A DNA stretch of 43,125 nucleotides, from positions 1 through 43,125 of the forward strand of contig CAJQNF010000112.1 in NCBI GenBank assembly GCA_905479625.1, read 5' to 3'. This document shows, piece by piece, positions 17,333 to 24,696 of the stretch (its first letter is position 1; every line of letters starts with the position of its first letter). Under the pieces are notes generated by a model that had not been told where the DNA came from, searched no databases, and saw only the letters and a program-made list of their open reading frames with translations. The translations under genes were made by a program, and so were the position numbers. Source of the stretch: an uncultured Flavobacteriaceae bacterium (GTDB lineage Bacteria; Bacteroidota; Bacteroidia; Flavobacteriales; Flavobacteriaceae).

Positions 17333-18847
17333 TCAACTTTGATGCTCAGGAGTTCTTTTTTTAATCTTCAGTCTGGTGCCAGGTTTCAAATAATTAACAT
17401 TATCAAGATCATTCAAGGTTCTTAGCTCAGAAATAGGAATGTTCCCAAATTTTCTTGAGATTTTAAACAGTGTGTCCCCATACTTCACTGTATAATTAAC
17501 TAACTGGTTCTTATTTTGAACCGCTTGCGGTGACTTAGTTTCTTGTGGGACACTTTTTTTTATTTTGTTTGAAAATTGCCGCTTACTATCGGTTACTACA
17601 AGTCTTTGCCCTGAAATCAGAAAATTACTATCAAGACCATTCCAGATTTTTAATTGTTCCATACTGATATGATGCTCTTTGGCGATACTGTTCAAATTGT
17701 CTCCGTTTGTAACCAGATAACTGTTAAATGCAGTGATGGGAATAACTTCGGATTTTGTATAGGTAACTTCGGTATGCAACAAGTTATTATAAAGATCTTT
17801 TTCAGAGGCGATGAAACGTGGCATCAATGTAACAGGTAAGGTCAAGCTCATGGTTTTGTCCTTAAGTGCTGGAATCAGGTCTTTTTTATAGACCGGATTA
17901 AAGGATCTTAAGACATCCATATCAATTCCGGTATTTTTTTCGATGGCTTTAAAAGTCAAACTGCCTTTTAATTGAATCGTGTCTGTTTCAAAATAAGACA
18001 GTTCAGTTTTTACAGGACTTAGTCCATGGTTTTCCGCATGTGTAAACAAGTACATGGTGGCATAGAATGCGGGTACGTAGCTGCTGGTTTCTCTGGGTAG
18101 GAATTGTCTTATTTCCCAGTAATTGGTTTCTCCACCAGCCCTTTTGATTGCTTTTCTTACGTTTCCAGGCCCAGAATTATAGGCTGCTAATGCCAGATCC
18201 CAACTACCGAATGATTCATAAAGGTCTTTCAGATAAGCGCAGGCTGCTTGGGTGGATTTCATGATATCGAACCTTTCGTCAATATAGGAATCAATATAAA
18301 GATCGTATTCTATCCCAGTTCCATACATGAATTGCCAGAGACCTTTAGCTCCTGAAGGGGAAATTGCCACCGGATTTAAAGCAGACTCAACCACAGCAAG
18401 ATATTTTAACTCAAGGGGTAAATCATAAGCGTCCAGCTGCTCTTCAAATACCGGAAAATAATAGATTGACTTGTAAATTAACTTGTTTAAATAGGCTTTC
18501 CTATCCCTTAGATATACCCTGACAAAACGCTCTAAAGTGGCATTGTGCAAAACTTTAAATGGTGTGGAATGGTCGAGTTTTTCAAGTTGTTCCTTAAGAA
18601 TTAGAGATGAAAAATTATCCGAATCAAAACTATCCAAAGGGATTAGATTTTTAGCCAACAGCAAATTCTTAACTTCTCTTTGAAGGTTTTGGTCAATAGG
18701 TGCAAGGTTACTAACGGAGATTTTATAGGTGTCCAAAAACCCGGAACCCAAATTCGAAAAGCTATTGTCATTAAAAACCAGAGCGCTGTTCTGGGCTAAC
18801 AGGTGCGGAGATAGCATCAATAAATAAAGAATAAGTAAGTTTTTCAT
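17333..18847 (-). CDS. Second LysM-containing lytic transglycosylase (MltD-like)
   Basis: A 504-residue protein with signal peptide MKNLLILYLLMLSPHLLAQ. It has the same architecture as the gene 126 bases downstream. An SLT domain contains E154 in [35 protein letters not shown] and SSYVPAFYATMYL. A spacer with SLTLPVTLMPRFIASEKDLY follows, then two LysM repeats (YLVTNGDNLNSIAKEHHIS and YTVKYGDTLFKISRKFGNI). All catalytic and substrate motifs are kept, so both copies should be active. The two have diverged strongly in the N-terminal 80 residues and in the linker, so the duplication is old. It ends in a basic tail, KIKKRTPEHQS. Confidence 0.9.
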   Translation of the reverse strand: MKNLLILYLLMLSPHLLAQNSALVFNDNSFSNLGSGFLDTYKISVSNLAPIDQNLQREVKNLLLAKNLIPLDSFDSDNFSSLILKEQLEKLDHSTPFKVLHNATLERFVRVYLRDRKAYLNKLIYKSIYYFPVFEEQLDAYDLPLELKYLAVVESALNPVAISPSGAKGLWQFMYGTGIEYDLYIDSYIDERFDIMKSTQAACAYLKDLYESFGSWDLALAAYNSGPGNVRKAIKRAGGETNYWEIRQFLPRETSSYVPAFYATMYLFTHAENHGLSPVKTELSYFETDTIQLKGSLTFKAIEKNTGIDMDVLRSFNPVYKKDLIPALKDKTMSLTLPVTLMPRFIASEKDLYNNLLHTEVTYTKSEVIPITAFNSYLVTNGDNLNSIAKEHHISMEQLKIWNGLDSNFLISGQRLVVTDSKRQFSNKIKKSVPQETKSPQAVQNKNQLVNYTVKYGDTLFKISRKFGNIPISELRTLNDLDNVNYLKPGTRLKIKKRTPEHQS

Positions 18848-18860
18848 AGCGTTCTTATTT

Positions 18861-19697
18861 TTAAGGTTTTGTTATTTGTTTTTTTATCCAATCACAGATT
18901 TGATCTAAAACCATGTCTTTTTCTATGTCATGGTGCAGTTCGTGATACCCATTTTCAACAGGAACAAATTTTACCTGTCCGTTGGCCTTCTCTGCAAATT
19001 CTTTTGAGGCCAAATGGGAAGTAATTTGATCTTTTGTACCATGCATCAATAACATAGGTATTGTTAAAGAAGAGGCATGTTGGATGGCCCATTCGCCCAT
19101 TTTCATCATTTGAAGTGAATACCTAGTGCTCACGCTGTCATGTATCAGCGGGTCATTTTTATAAGCATCTATTTCTTCTTGATCTTTAGACAGAAACTTC
19201 AGATCCAGTTCATTAGGCATTGTTATAGAAGGGTAGATCCTGTCAATGATTTTACCGAAGAACATTTTCCATCCTGGTGGATCAAAAGCAAGCTTAAGAA
19301 AGGGGCTTGTGACTATAACTCCCTTCAAATTATGTTTCCTGCGCAATGTAAAATTGATCACCACGTTGCCACCCATACTATGCCCATAAAGAAATACTGG
19401 GTTTGAAGGAAACAAACTTTCTGCTTTCTCAATCATGTGGCTTATTGAATCCAGTAGGTAATTATACCCAGGGTGATGTCCTTTTTTTGCTTCAGAATGG
19501 CCATGACCAAATTGATCATAAGATATGACTGCAATGGACGATTTTAAAAGAGAAGGAACCACTGTTCTTTCATATCTTCTGGCATATTCACCCATGCCGT
19601 GAACCAAAACCACCACAGCCTGTGTGTTTACTGGCTTATAATATTGACCTTTAAGGGTCAGTCCGGCAATTTGAAATTCGAAATTGTTTCGGGTCAT
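18861..19697 (-). CDS. Alpha/beta hydrolase, monoacylglycerol lipase / lysophospholipase-like
   Basis: About 278 residues from the internal ATG (MTRNNFEFQIAGLTLKG). The frame is open 17 codons further upstream, but that extension is not conserved-looking. Serine hydrolase signs: oxyanion VLVHGMGEYARRYE, the Asp-containing SYDQFGHGHSE, nucleophile elbow LYGHSMGG, LLMHGTKDQIT with the acidic residue, and a C-terminal His in NGYHELHHD. The pattern matches Hydrolase_4 (lysophospholipase/monoglyceride lipase). No signal peptide is present, so it is cytoplasmic. It lies 13 bases upstream of the second transglycosylase gene, in the same direction, and so heads that run. Its substrate cannot be read from the sequence. 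Confidence 0.82.
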   Translation of the reverse strand: MTRNNFEFQIAGLTLKGQYYKPVNTQAVVVLVHGMGEYARRYERTVVPSLLKSSIAVISYDQFGHGHSEAKKGHHPGYNYLLDSISHMIEKAESLFPSNPVFLYGHSMGGNVVINFTLRRKHNLKGVIVTSPFLKLAFDPPGWKMFFGKIIDRIYPSITMPNELDLKFLSKDQEEIDAYKNDPLIHDSVSTRYSLQMMKMGEWAIQHASSLTIPMLLMHGTKDQITSHLASKEFAEKANGQVKFVPVENGYHELHHDIEKDMVLDQICDWIKKQITKP

Positions 19698-19955
19698 GAG
19701 GTAGGTGATTGTACTCAAAAATAGAGAAGCGCAGCTTCGAAATTGCAAAATTGTTGAAAACTGATAAAAACTTAGATATTAACTAGTATAAAACCAAACA
19801 CTTAAGTTGTGTATTCATTGTTTTACGCACGATTTCGCCACTGTTTTAATGTCAATAATCAGCAATTGATTTCTTAATTAAACTGATAATAATCCTTAAT
19901 ATGAATTTAGAAATGCCACATATTTCGTAACTTTAGAAGACACATTAAATGCCTT

Positions 19956-20651
19956 ATGATGATGACTTCAATAAACAACAACTCCGGCCAGAATCCAGAA
20001 AAAAAAACATTAACCATTGTACACCTTTTGCAACCTTATACAAAACAACGTATCAGGGTTGGAGAAATTATGGGTTATTTTCCTAAGAATATGTATCAGT
20101 CAAATGAAATTATTGATGAGGTTGTTTTGGAGGCCTATGAACAGGGAATTCAAAAAAGTAAAAATGCTGAAGACCTGAGATTGGCCATGTTTGATATTTT
20201 GAATAGGCGCATATCAGCTTTGTATAAAGCCGAAGAATGGCATAAAGATTCGATAAGTACGAGGTATATACTTGAAGAAGAATTAAAACAATTGGAGGAG
20301 AATTTCACCACTGACGGGGGCAATGATTTGATTATGAATGAAGAGCTTGACGATATTTCTTATCATCAAAATGATTCCGGACCAAAAGGATTGCCCTATG
20401 ATGAGGAGGAAGAGGGCGTTAAAACTTTTTTGGGTCTGGACAAGATCAAACAAAATGAAAATTTTCATGACCGAAATACACTTCGTAAGGTTTATTATAA
20501 ACTTCCTGTCAACACCTCTAATATTGTTGATTTATATATTCTGGGAAAGCTGAGCTTTCATGAGATATCCGGAATACTGAAGATGGAGGTTGGGGAAGTT
20601 AAAGAAATTGTTAATTCTGTAAGAGAAACGATTAAAAATCAACTCGAATAA
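19956..20651 (+). CDS. Sigma-70-like small regulator, function unknown
   Basis: A 231-residue acidic protein that I do not recognise with certainty. Residues about 20-80 (VHLLQPYTKQRIRVGEI, then EIIDEVVLEAYEQG) resemble a weak sigma region 2. A long acidic middle (residues 105-165) follows, with a run of four Glu near DEEEEG. The C-terminal 45 residues (SNIVDLYILGKLSFHEISGIL, then a second helix) look like a sigma region 4 helix-turn-helix. That order suggests a divergent sigma factor or sigma-like adaptor. Three consecutive ATGs offer a start. It stands alone and is the last gene before the arginine operon leader, 87 bases before the first short Arg-rich frame, so a regulatory link is possible but unproven. 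Confidence 0.5.
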   Translation: MMMTSINNNSGQNPEKKTLTIVHLLQPYTKQRIRVGEIMGYFPKNMYQSNEIIDEVVLEAYEQGIQKSKNAEDLRLAMFDILNRRISALYKAEEWHKDSISTRYILEEELKQLEENFTTDGGNDLIMNEELDDISYHQNDSGPKGLPYDEEEEGVKTFLGLDKIKQNENFHDRNTLRKVYYKLPVNTSNIVDLYILGKLSFHEISGILKMEVGEVKEIVNSVRETIKNQLE

Positions 20652-20660
20652 TAGTTGATT
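20637..20660 (+). terminator. Possible weak terminator hairpin at the end of the sigma-like gene
   Basis: An 8-bp stem, AATCAACT paired with AGTTGATT around an 8-base loop, overlaps the stop codon region. It is AT-rich and the T-rich stretch after it is interrupted, so termination may be partial. It could separate the sigma-like gene from the arginine leader. Confidence 0.35.
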
Positions 20661-20738
20661 CTCAATAGATTTTGATTTTGATTGAAAAATGTTGAAAGTT
20701 TTCTTTTTCAGAAAGAATTAATATTGTAATATTGCAGG

Positions 20739-20810
20739 GTGAATACGAAAACGCTACATACTTCAGATAGAAAGAATCGCCGCCGCCCCTTGCGCCGCTT
20801 GGGCCAATAA
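20739..20810 (+). CDS. Candidate arginine leader peptide 1 (GTG start, 23 residues)
   Basis: GTG start, 23 sense codons, TAA stop at 20808. It begins MNTKTLHTSDRKN (GTG read as Met) and ends RRRPLRRLGQ. Six Arg codons occur: AGA, then three CGC in a row at 20778-20786 and two more CGC at 20793-20798. CGC is not the codon used most in the neighbouring genes, which favour AGA, AGG and CGT. A stop codon (TAA, 20727) closes the frame four codons upstream of the GTG, so no other usual start is available. The frame sits in a GC-rich patch inside very AT-rich flanks. Regulatory leader peptides for arginine control would have exactly this content. Translation is not shown. Confidence 0.5.
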   Translation: MNTKTLHTSDRKNRRRPLRRLGQ

Positions 20811-20853
20811 TTAGGTTAGATCAATTTTTCAATTCACATTTCAAATTATTACA

Positions 20854-20943
20854 ATGCATTTTCAGGACAATTTCAAAACGATACAAGTTTATAACAGTCA
20901 AACTTTGCTTCACCTTGTTCATGTTTCTCGCCGTCGCCCGTAA
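20854..20943 (+). CDS. Candidate arginine leader peptide 2 (ATG start, 29 residues)
   Basis: ATG start, 29 sense codons, TAA stop at 20941. It starts MHFQDNFKTIQVYNSQ and ends HVSRRRP, so three consecutive Arg codons (CGC, CGT, CGC) and one Pro codon precede the stop. It begins 43 bases after leader 1 ends and lies 84 bases upstream of the first arginine gene. A run of the regulatory amino acid right before the stop is the classic position for ribosome stalling. The RRRP string is shared with leader 1, though the rest of the two peptides is unrelated. An overlapping frame from ATG 20921 also exists but lacks this feature. Confidence 0.5.
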   Translation: MHFQDNFKTIQVYNSQTLLHLVHVSRRRP

Positions 20944-21027
20944 GGGTATACTATATTCTTGGAGAAAGGTGTGTCCATCTCTGCACAATCATTATATTAT
21001 TTCAAAAACTTACTTTAATTCAATACA

Positions 21028-21654
21028 ATGGAAATTGTAATTGCTACAGATAAACATATAAAATATGCCACTACCATCAGCCAGACTATCGATAAATCGG
21101 CAGAACAAAGAGGTACTGGTATCGCGAAAAGAACCCCCGAGTATGTTGAAGCAAAGATTAGGAATGGAAACGCTGTGATCGCATTAGATGGCGATAAGTT
21201 TGCAGGTTTTTGTTATATAGAAACATTTGGAGACAAGAATTTTGTCGTCCATTCCGGCTTGATCGTACATCCAGATTTTAGACATCAGGGTCTGGCAAAA
21301 AGGATAAAGACCAAAGTGTTTAAATATTCCCAGAAGAAGTATCCTGATTCAAAGATCTTTGGAATCACTACAGGATTGGCAGTGATGAAGATCAACTATG
21401 AACTGGGTTATAAACCGGTTACATTTTCTGAGTTAACTGATGATCCTGAATTTTGGAAAGGTTGTCAAACTTGTACCAATTATGATGTGCTGCAGCGTAC
21501 AAATAAGAAAATGTGCCTTTGTACAGGTATGTTGTATGATGGGAAAAAGGATGAGAAACAAGAACATCCCTATAATTCTAAAAGCCTTAGTAGACTGAAA
21601 AGAATTAAGCAAAGTTTGTTTTTGAAAAAGAAAGACCAGAGTAAGGACAAATAA
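21028..21654 (+). CDS. GNAT acyltransferase, probable first enzyme of arginine synthesis (N-acetyl- or N-succinylglutamate synthase)
   Basis: A 208-residue GNAT protein. The acetyl/acyl-CoA motif RHQGLAKRIK is at 85-94, after the beta strands FCYIETFG and SGLIVHPDF. Unusual for GNATs, a C-terminal cysteine cluster follows: C146-x2-C149 in GCQTCTNYDV and C163-x-C165 in KMCLCTG, a possible zinc site. The C-terminus is very basic. It is the first gene of the arginine operon, in the place where a glutamate N-acyltransferase is needed, because no ArgJ or classical ArgA is encoded in the operon. The Bacteroides thetaiotaomicron counterpart of such a gene has been reported as an N-succinylglutamate synthase. 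The acyl donor here is unknown. Confidence 0.65.
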   Translation: MEIVIATDKHIKYATTISQTIDKSAEQRGTGIAKRTPEYVEAKIRNGNAVIALDGDKFAGFCYIETFGDKNFVVHSGLIVHPDFRHQGLAKRIKTKVFKYSQKKYPDSKIFGITTGLAVMKINYELGYKPVTFSELTDDPEFWKGCQTCTNYDVLQRTNKKMCLCTGMLYDGKKDEKQEHPYNSKSLSRLKRIKQSLFLKKKDQSKDK

Positions 21655-21717
21655 AATAAACCATAATTCGATAGTGCATCTTAACTTGATGGTATCGGAA
21701 ACGTAAAGATATAAAAA

Positions 21718-22899
21718 ATGAAAAAATTAGTATTGGCATATAGTGGAGGTTTAGACACTTCTTATTGTGCAAAGTACCTCTCGAAGGTTGAAGGATTTGA
21801 AGTGCATGCCGTCAGTGTAAATACAGGAGGGTTTGAGAAAGAAGAGATTGCTTCAATCGGAGAGAAAGCAATTCAGCTTGGGGCAAGCAGTTATGTTTCG
21901 ATAGATGCCGTTCAAATTTTCTATGATAAGGTTGTGAAGTATTTGATATATGGTAATGTTCTTAAAAATAACACTTATCCACTTTCAGTGAGTGCTGAAA
22001 GAATTATTCAGGCGATTGAAATTGTAAATTATGCAAAGAAAGTTGGCGCCAACTACATTGCTCATGGAAGTACAGGTGCCGGAAATGATCAGGTTAGATT
22101 TGATATGATCTTTCAAACCCTGGCGCCCGAAATAGAGATCATTACGCCCATCAGAGATCTGAAATTATCGAGACAAACGGAAATCGATTTTTTAAAGGAA
22201 AATGGGTTGGATCTTCCATGGGAAAAAGCCAAGTACTCCATCAATAAAGGCCTGTGGGGTACAAGTGTTGGAGGAGAAGAAACCCTTACATCGCATGCCG
22301 GGTTGCCAAGTGAGGCCTATCCGAGTCAATTGGTCAAAAATGATGAAACTGATGTAAAACTGACCTTTGAAAAGGGTGAATTAATTGCAGTTAATGGTAA
22401 AAAGGATAGCCATATTAACAATATTGAAGCCTTGGAAAAGTTGGCTTCAGCCTATGCCATTGGCAGGGATATACACGTTGGAGATACGATCATTGGGATC
22501 AAAGGCAGGGTTGGATTTGAAGCAGCCGCTCCACTTGTAATCATAAAGGCGCATCATTTGCTTGAAAAGCATACCCTTACCAAATGGCAGCAGCATCATA
22601 AGGAACAGCTGGGAAATTGGTACGGGATGTTATTGCACGAAGGACAATACCTGGACGAGGTCATGAGAAATTTTGAAGTCTTTTTAACAGATACCCAAAA
22701 AAATGTGAGTGGAGACGTTTTTGTAACGCTTCATCCTTACAGATTTACACTGAACGGAATCGCGTCAAAACACGATTTGATGAACTCCTCTTTTGCCAGT
22801 TATGGAGAGACCAATGAAGGATGGACCGCTGATGACGCCAAAGGATTTATCAAAATTACTGCAAATCAGGGTAAAATATATAACCACGTAAATTCATAA
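21718..22899 (+). CDS. argG: Argininosuccinate synthase
   Basis: A 393-residue enzyme that joins citrulline and aspartate with ATP. The N-terminal AYSGGLDTSYCAKYL is the PP-loop for ATP. Citrulline/aspartate region signatures are IAHGSTGAGNDQVRFD and SINKGLWGTSVGGEE. Length is within the family range. It is 63 bases after the GNAT gene and two bases before argC. It catalyses the seventh step of arginine synthesis although placed early in the operon. Confidence 0.96.
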   Translation: MKKLVLAYSGGLDTSYCAKYLSKVEGFEVHAVSVNTGGFEKEEIASIGEKAIQLGASSYVSIDAVQIFYDKVVKYLIYGNVLKNNTYPLSVSAERIIQAIEIVNYAKKVGANYIAHGSTGAGNDQVRFDMIFQTLAPEIEIITPIRDLKLSRQTEIDFLKENGLDLPWEKAKYSINKGLWGTSVGGEETLTSHAGLPSEAYPSQLVKNDETDVKLTFEKGELIAVNGKKDSHINNIEALEKLASAYAIGRDIHVGDTIIGIKGRVGFEAAAPLVIIKAHHLLEKHTLTKWQQHHKEQLGNWYGMLLHEGQYLDEVMRNFEVFLTDTQKNVSGDVFVTLHPYRFTLNGIASKHDLMNSSFASYGETNEGWTADDAKGFIKITANQGKIYNHVNS

Positions 22900-22901
22900 A
22901 A

Positions 22902-23879
22902 ATGATCAAGGCAGGAATTATAGGAGGAGCGGGTTATACAGCTGGAGAGTTGATCAGACTTCTTCTGAATCACCCTGAGGTTGAGCTGGATTTTATCTAT
23001 AGCACATCAAATGCAGGAAATAAAATTCACGAGGTCCACAGGGATTTGTTAGGTGATACAGACATGAAGTTTTCTAGTAAAGTCAACCTTGATATAGATG
23101 TTTTGTTTTTATGCCTGGGTCATGGAAATTCTTCAGCCTTTTTAAAGGTGAATGAGTTTAGTAAGAAGACCAAAATCATTGACTTAAGTAATGATTTCAG
23201 ACTGACCAAGGACAGTTTTTTTATGAATAAAAAGTTTGTCTATGGCCTGACCGAAGTATTTAGAGAAGAAATCAGTAAAGCGCAATACATCGCAAACCCT
23301 GGTTGTTTTGCAACAGCTATACAATTAGGACTCCTTCCTTTGGCCAATGCATCTTTGCTAAAAGATGATATCCACGTAAACGCTGTTACCGGTGCAACCG
23401 GAGCAGGAGTTTCTTTGTCAAAAACAACCCATTTTACCTGGAGAGATAATAATTTTTCTCACTATAAAGCTTTTGACCATCAACACCTTGGAGAAATTAA
23501 TCAACACATCGAAATCCTTCAACCTGGTTTTGATCATGAGGTGAATTTTATTCCTAACAGGGGAAATTTTAGCAGAGGAATTTTTGCTACCGCTTATACC
23601 AAATATGACGGGAGTATTGAGGAGGCAAAAAGCTTGTATAAAGATTTTTATAAAGAGACTGTTTTTACTCATGTATCTGATCAGGAGATTTTCTTAAAAC
23701 AGGTGGTTAACACGAATAAATGTTTGATCCATCTGCAAAAACATAAAGATAAATTATTGGTGACAAGTGCGATTGACAACTTGTTGAAAGGAGCCTCGGG
23801 GCAAGCCATTGAAAATATGAACCTGATGTTTGGTTATAGCCAGTCAGCAGGTCTTAGATTAAAAGCTAACTTTTTTTAA
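22902..23879 (+). CDS. argC: N-acyl-gamma-glutamyl-phosphate reductase
   Basis: A 325-residue NADPH enzyme. The Rossmann motif GIIGGAGYTAGELIRLL opens the protein, and the catalytic cysteine is C135 in NPGCFATAI. It reduces N-acyl-glutamyl phosphate, made by ArgB, to the semialdehyde used by ArgD. In Bacteroidota it may work on N-succinyl rather than N-acetyl intermediates, which the sequence does not show. It starts two bases after argG, so they are translated together, and proC follows after nine bases. Confidence 0.95.
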   Translation: MIKAGIIGGAGYTAGELIRLLLNHPEVELDFIYSTSNAGNKIHEVHRDLLGDTDMKFSSKVNLDIDVLFLCLGHGNSSAFLKVNEFSKKTKIIDLSNDFRLTKDSFFMNKKFVYGLTEVFREEISKAQYIANPGCFATAIQLGLLPLANASLLKDDIHVNAVTGATGAGVSLSKTTHFTWRDNNFSHYKAFDHQHLGEINQHIEILQPGFDHEVNFIPNRGNFSRGIFATAYTKYDGSIEEAKSLYKDFYKETVFTHVSDQEIFLKQVVNTNKCLIHLQKHKDKLLVTSAIDNLLKGASGQAIENMNLMFGYSQSAGLRLKANFF

Positions 23880-23888
23880 AATGAACAT

Positions 23889-24686
23889 ATGAAAATAGCC
23901 ATCATAGGAGTGGGAAATTTAGGCTACTCAATAGCAGTAGGGATCTTAGGCCAGAAAAAGGAAATAAATTGTAAATCATTGTACCTGACAAAAAGGAATA
24001 CGACTTCTTTAAGTCATTTGGAAAAGGTATCTATGGTAAAAACTACTTCTGATAACAGACGTGCGGTTAAGTATTCAAATGTGGTCATTCTGGCTGTGCA
24101 ACCTGCTCAACTCATGGAAGTGTTAGACGAAATTAAAGATCTTATTGATCCAAAGAGGCACACGATTATCTCTGTTGCTACAGGCAGAAAGATAGACGAA
24201 ATTGAAGCTATGGTTAAGCCGGATGTACCGGTGATCAGGTGTATGCCGAACACGGCCATTTCTGTGGGCCAGTCTATGACCTGTATCAGCGCCAATGAAA
24301 AAGGAAAGGAGAATTTTCATATTGCCAAGACGATATTTAACGCCCTGGGCGAAACCATGTGTATTGATGAAAGCCTCATGCAGGCAGCAACTGTTATTTG
24401 TGCAAGTGGTATTGCCTTTTGGATGAGATTGATAAGAGCTACCACGCAGGGAGCTGTGCAATTAGGTTTTCATAGTGAGGAAGCACAAAAACTTTCGATG
24501 CAGACCTGTTTAGGCGCTGCAAGTTTACTGATAGATTCTCAAAGCCATCCGGAACAGGAAATAGATAAGGTAACGACACCTAGCGGATGTACCATAGAAG
24601 GATTGAATGAAATGGAACACCAGGGATTAAGTTCCTCAATTATCAAGGGACTGGTGACCTCATATGAAAAAATAAATCAGATTTAA
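23889..24686 (+). CDS. proC: Pyrroline-5-carboxylate reductase
   Basis: A 265-residue enzyme that makes proline from pyrroline-5-carboxylate. The NAD(P)-binding motif IIGVGNLGYSIA starts the chain; RCMPNTAISVGQSMT is the conserved dimer/active-site segment; and TTPSGCTIEGLNEME near the C-terminus matches the family signature (TSPGGTT...). It belongs to the proline branch but sits inside the arginine operon, between argC and argD. Confidence 0.93.
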   Translation: MKIAIIGVGNLGYSIAVGILGQKKEINCKSLYLTKRNTTSLSHLEKVSMVKTTSDNRRAVKYSNVVILAVQPAQLMEVLDEIKDLIDPKRHTIISVATGRKIDEIEAMVKPDVPVIRCMPNTAISVGQSMTCISANEKGKENFHIAKTIFNALGETMCIDESLMQAATVICASGIAFWMRLIRATTQGAVQLGFHSEEAQKLSMQTCLGAASLLIDSQSHPEQEIDKVTTPSGCTIEGLNEMEHQGLSSSIIKGLVTSYEKINQI

Positions 24687-24696
24687 GCGTATTGAT

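Larger units (their letters stand above)
20727..21027 (+). promoter_or_regulatory. Leader region of the arginine/proline operon with two Arg-rich short ORFs
   Basis: This 301-base stretch lies between the sigma-like gene and the first arginine gene. It contains two consecutive short frames, each rich in Arg codons near its end (20739-20810 and 20854-20943). After the second comes a segment GAGAAAGGTG at 20962-20971. Its left half pairs with TTTCTC at 20924-20929 and its right half with CACCTT at 20911-20916. CCC-GTAA-GGG at 20938-20946 (CCCG just before the stop, then the stop and GGG) can make a tiny hairpin with a GNRA-type loop. No classical terminator with a T tract is visible. The layout suggests ribosome-mediated control of the operon by arginine supply, by attenuation or by control of initiation at 21028. 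This is inference from sequence alone. Confidence 0.55.

Noticed and set aside
20778-20805. GC-rich patch as a possible terminator or tRNA-like element
   Set aside because: The GC content comes from CGC and CCC codons of leader 1. A GCCC/GGGC pairing is possible but short, and no T tract follows, so I do not call a terminator. No cloverleaf can be drawn.
20921-21040. Overlapping 38-codon frame from ATG 20921 running into the GNAT gene
   Set aside because: It overlaps leader 2 in another frame, shows no Arg enrichment at its end and no recognisable domain, and ends a few codons inside the GNAT start. It is more likely a by-product of the leader composition.
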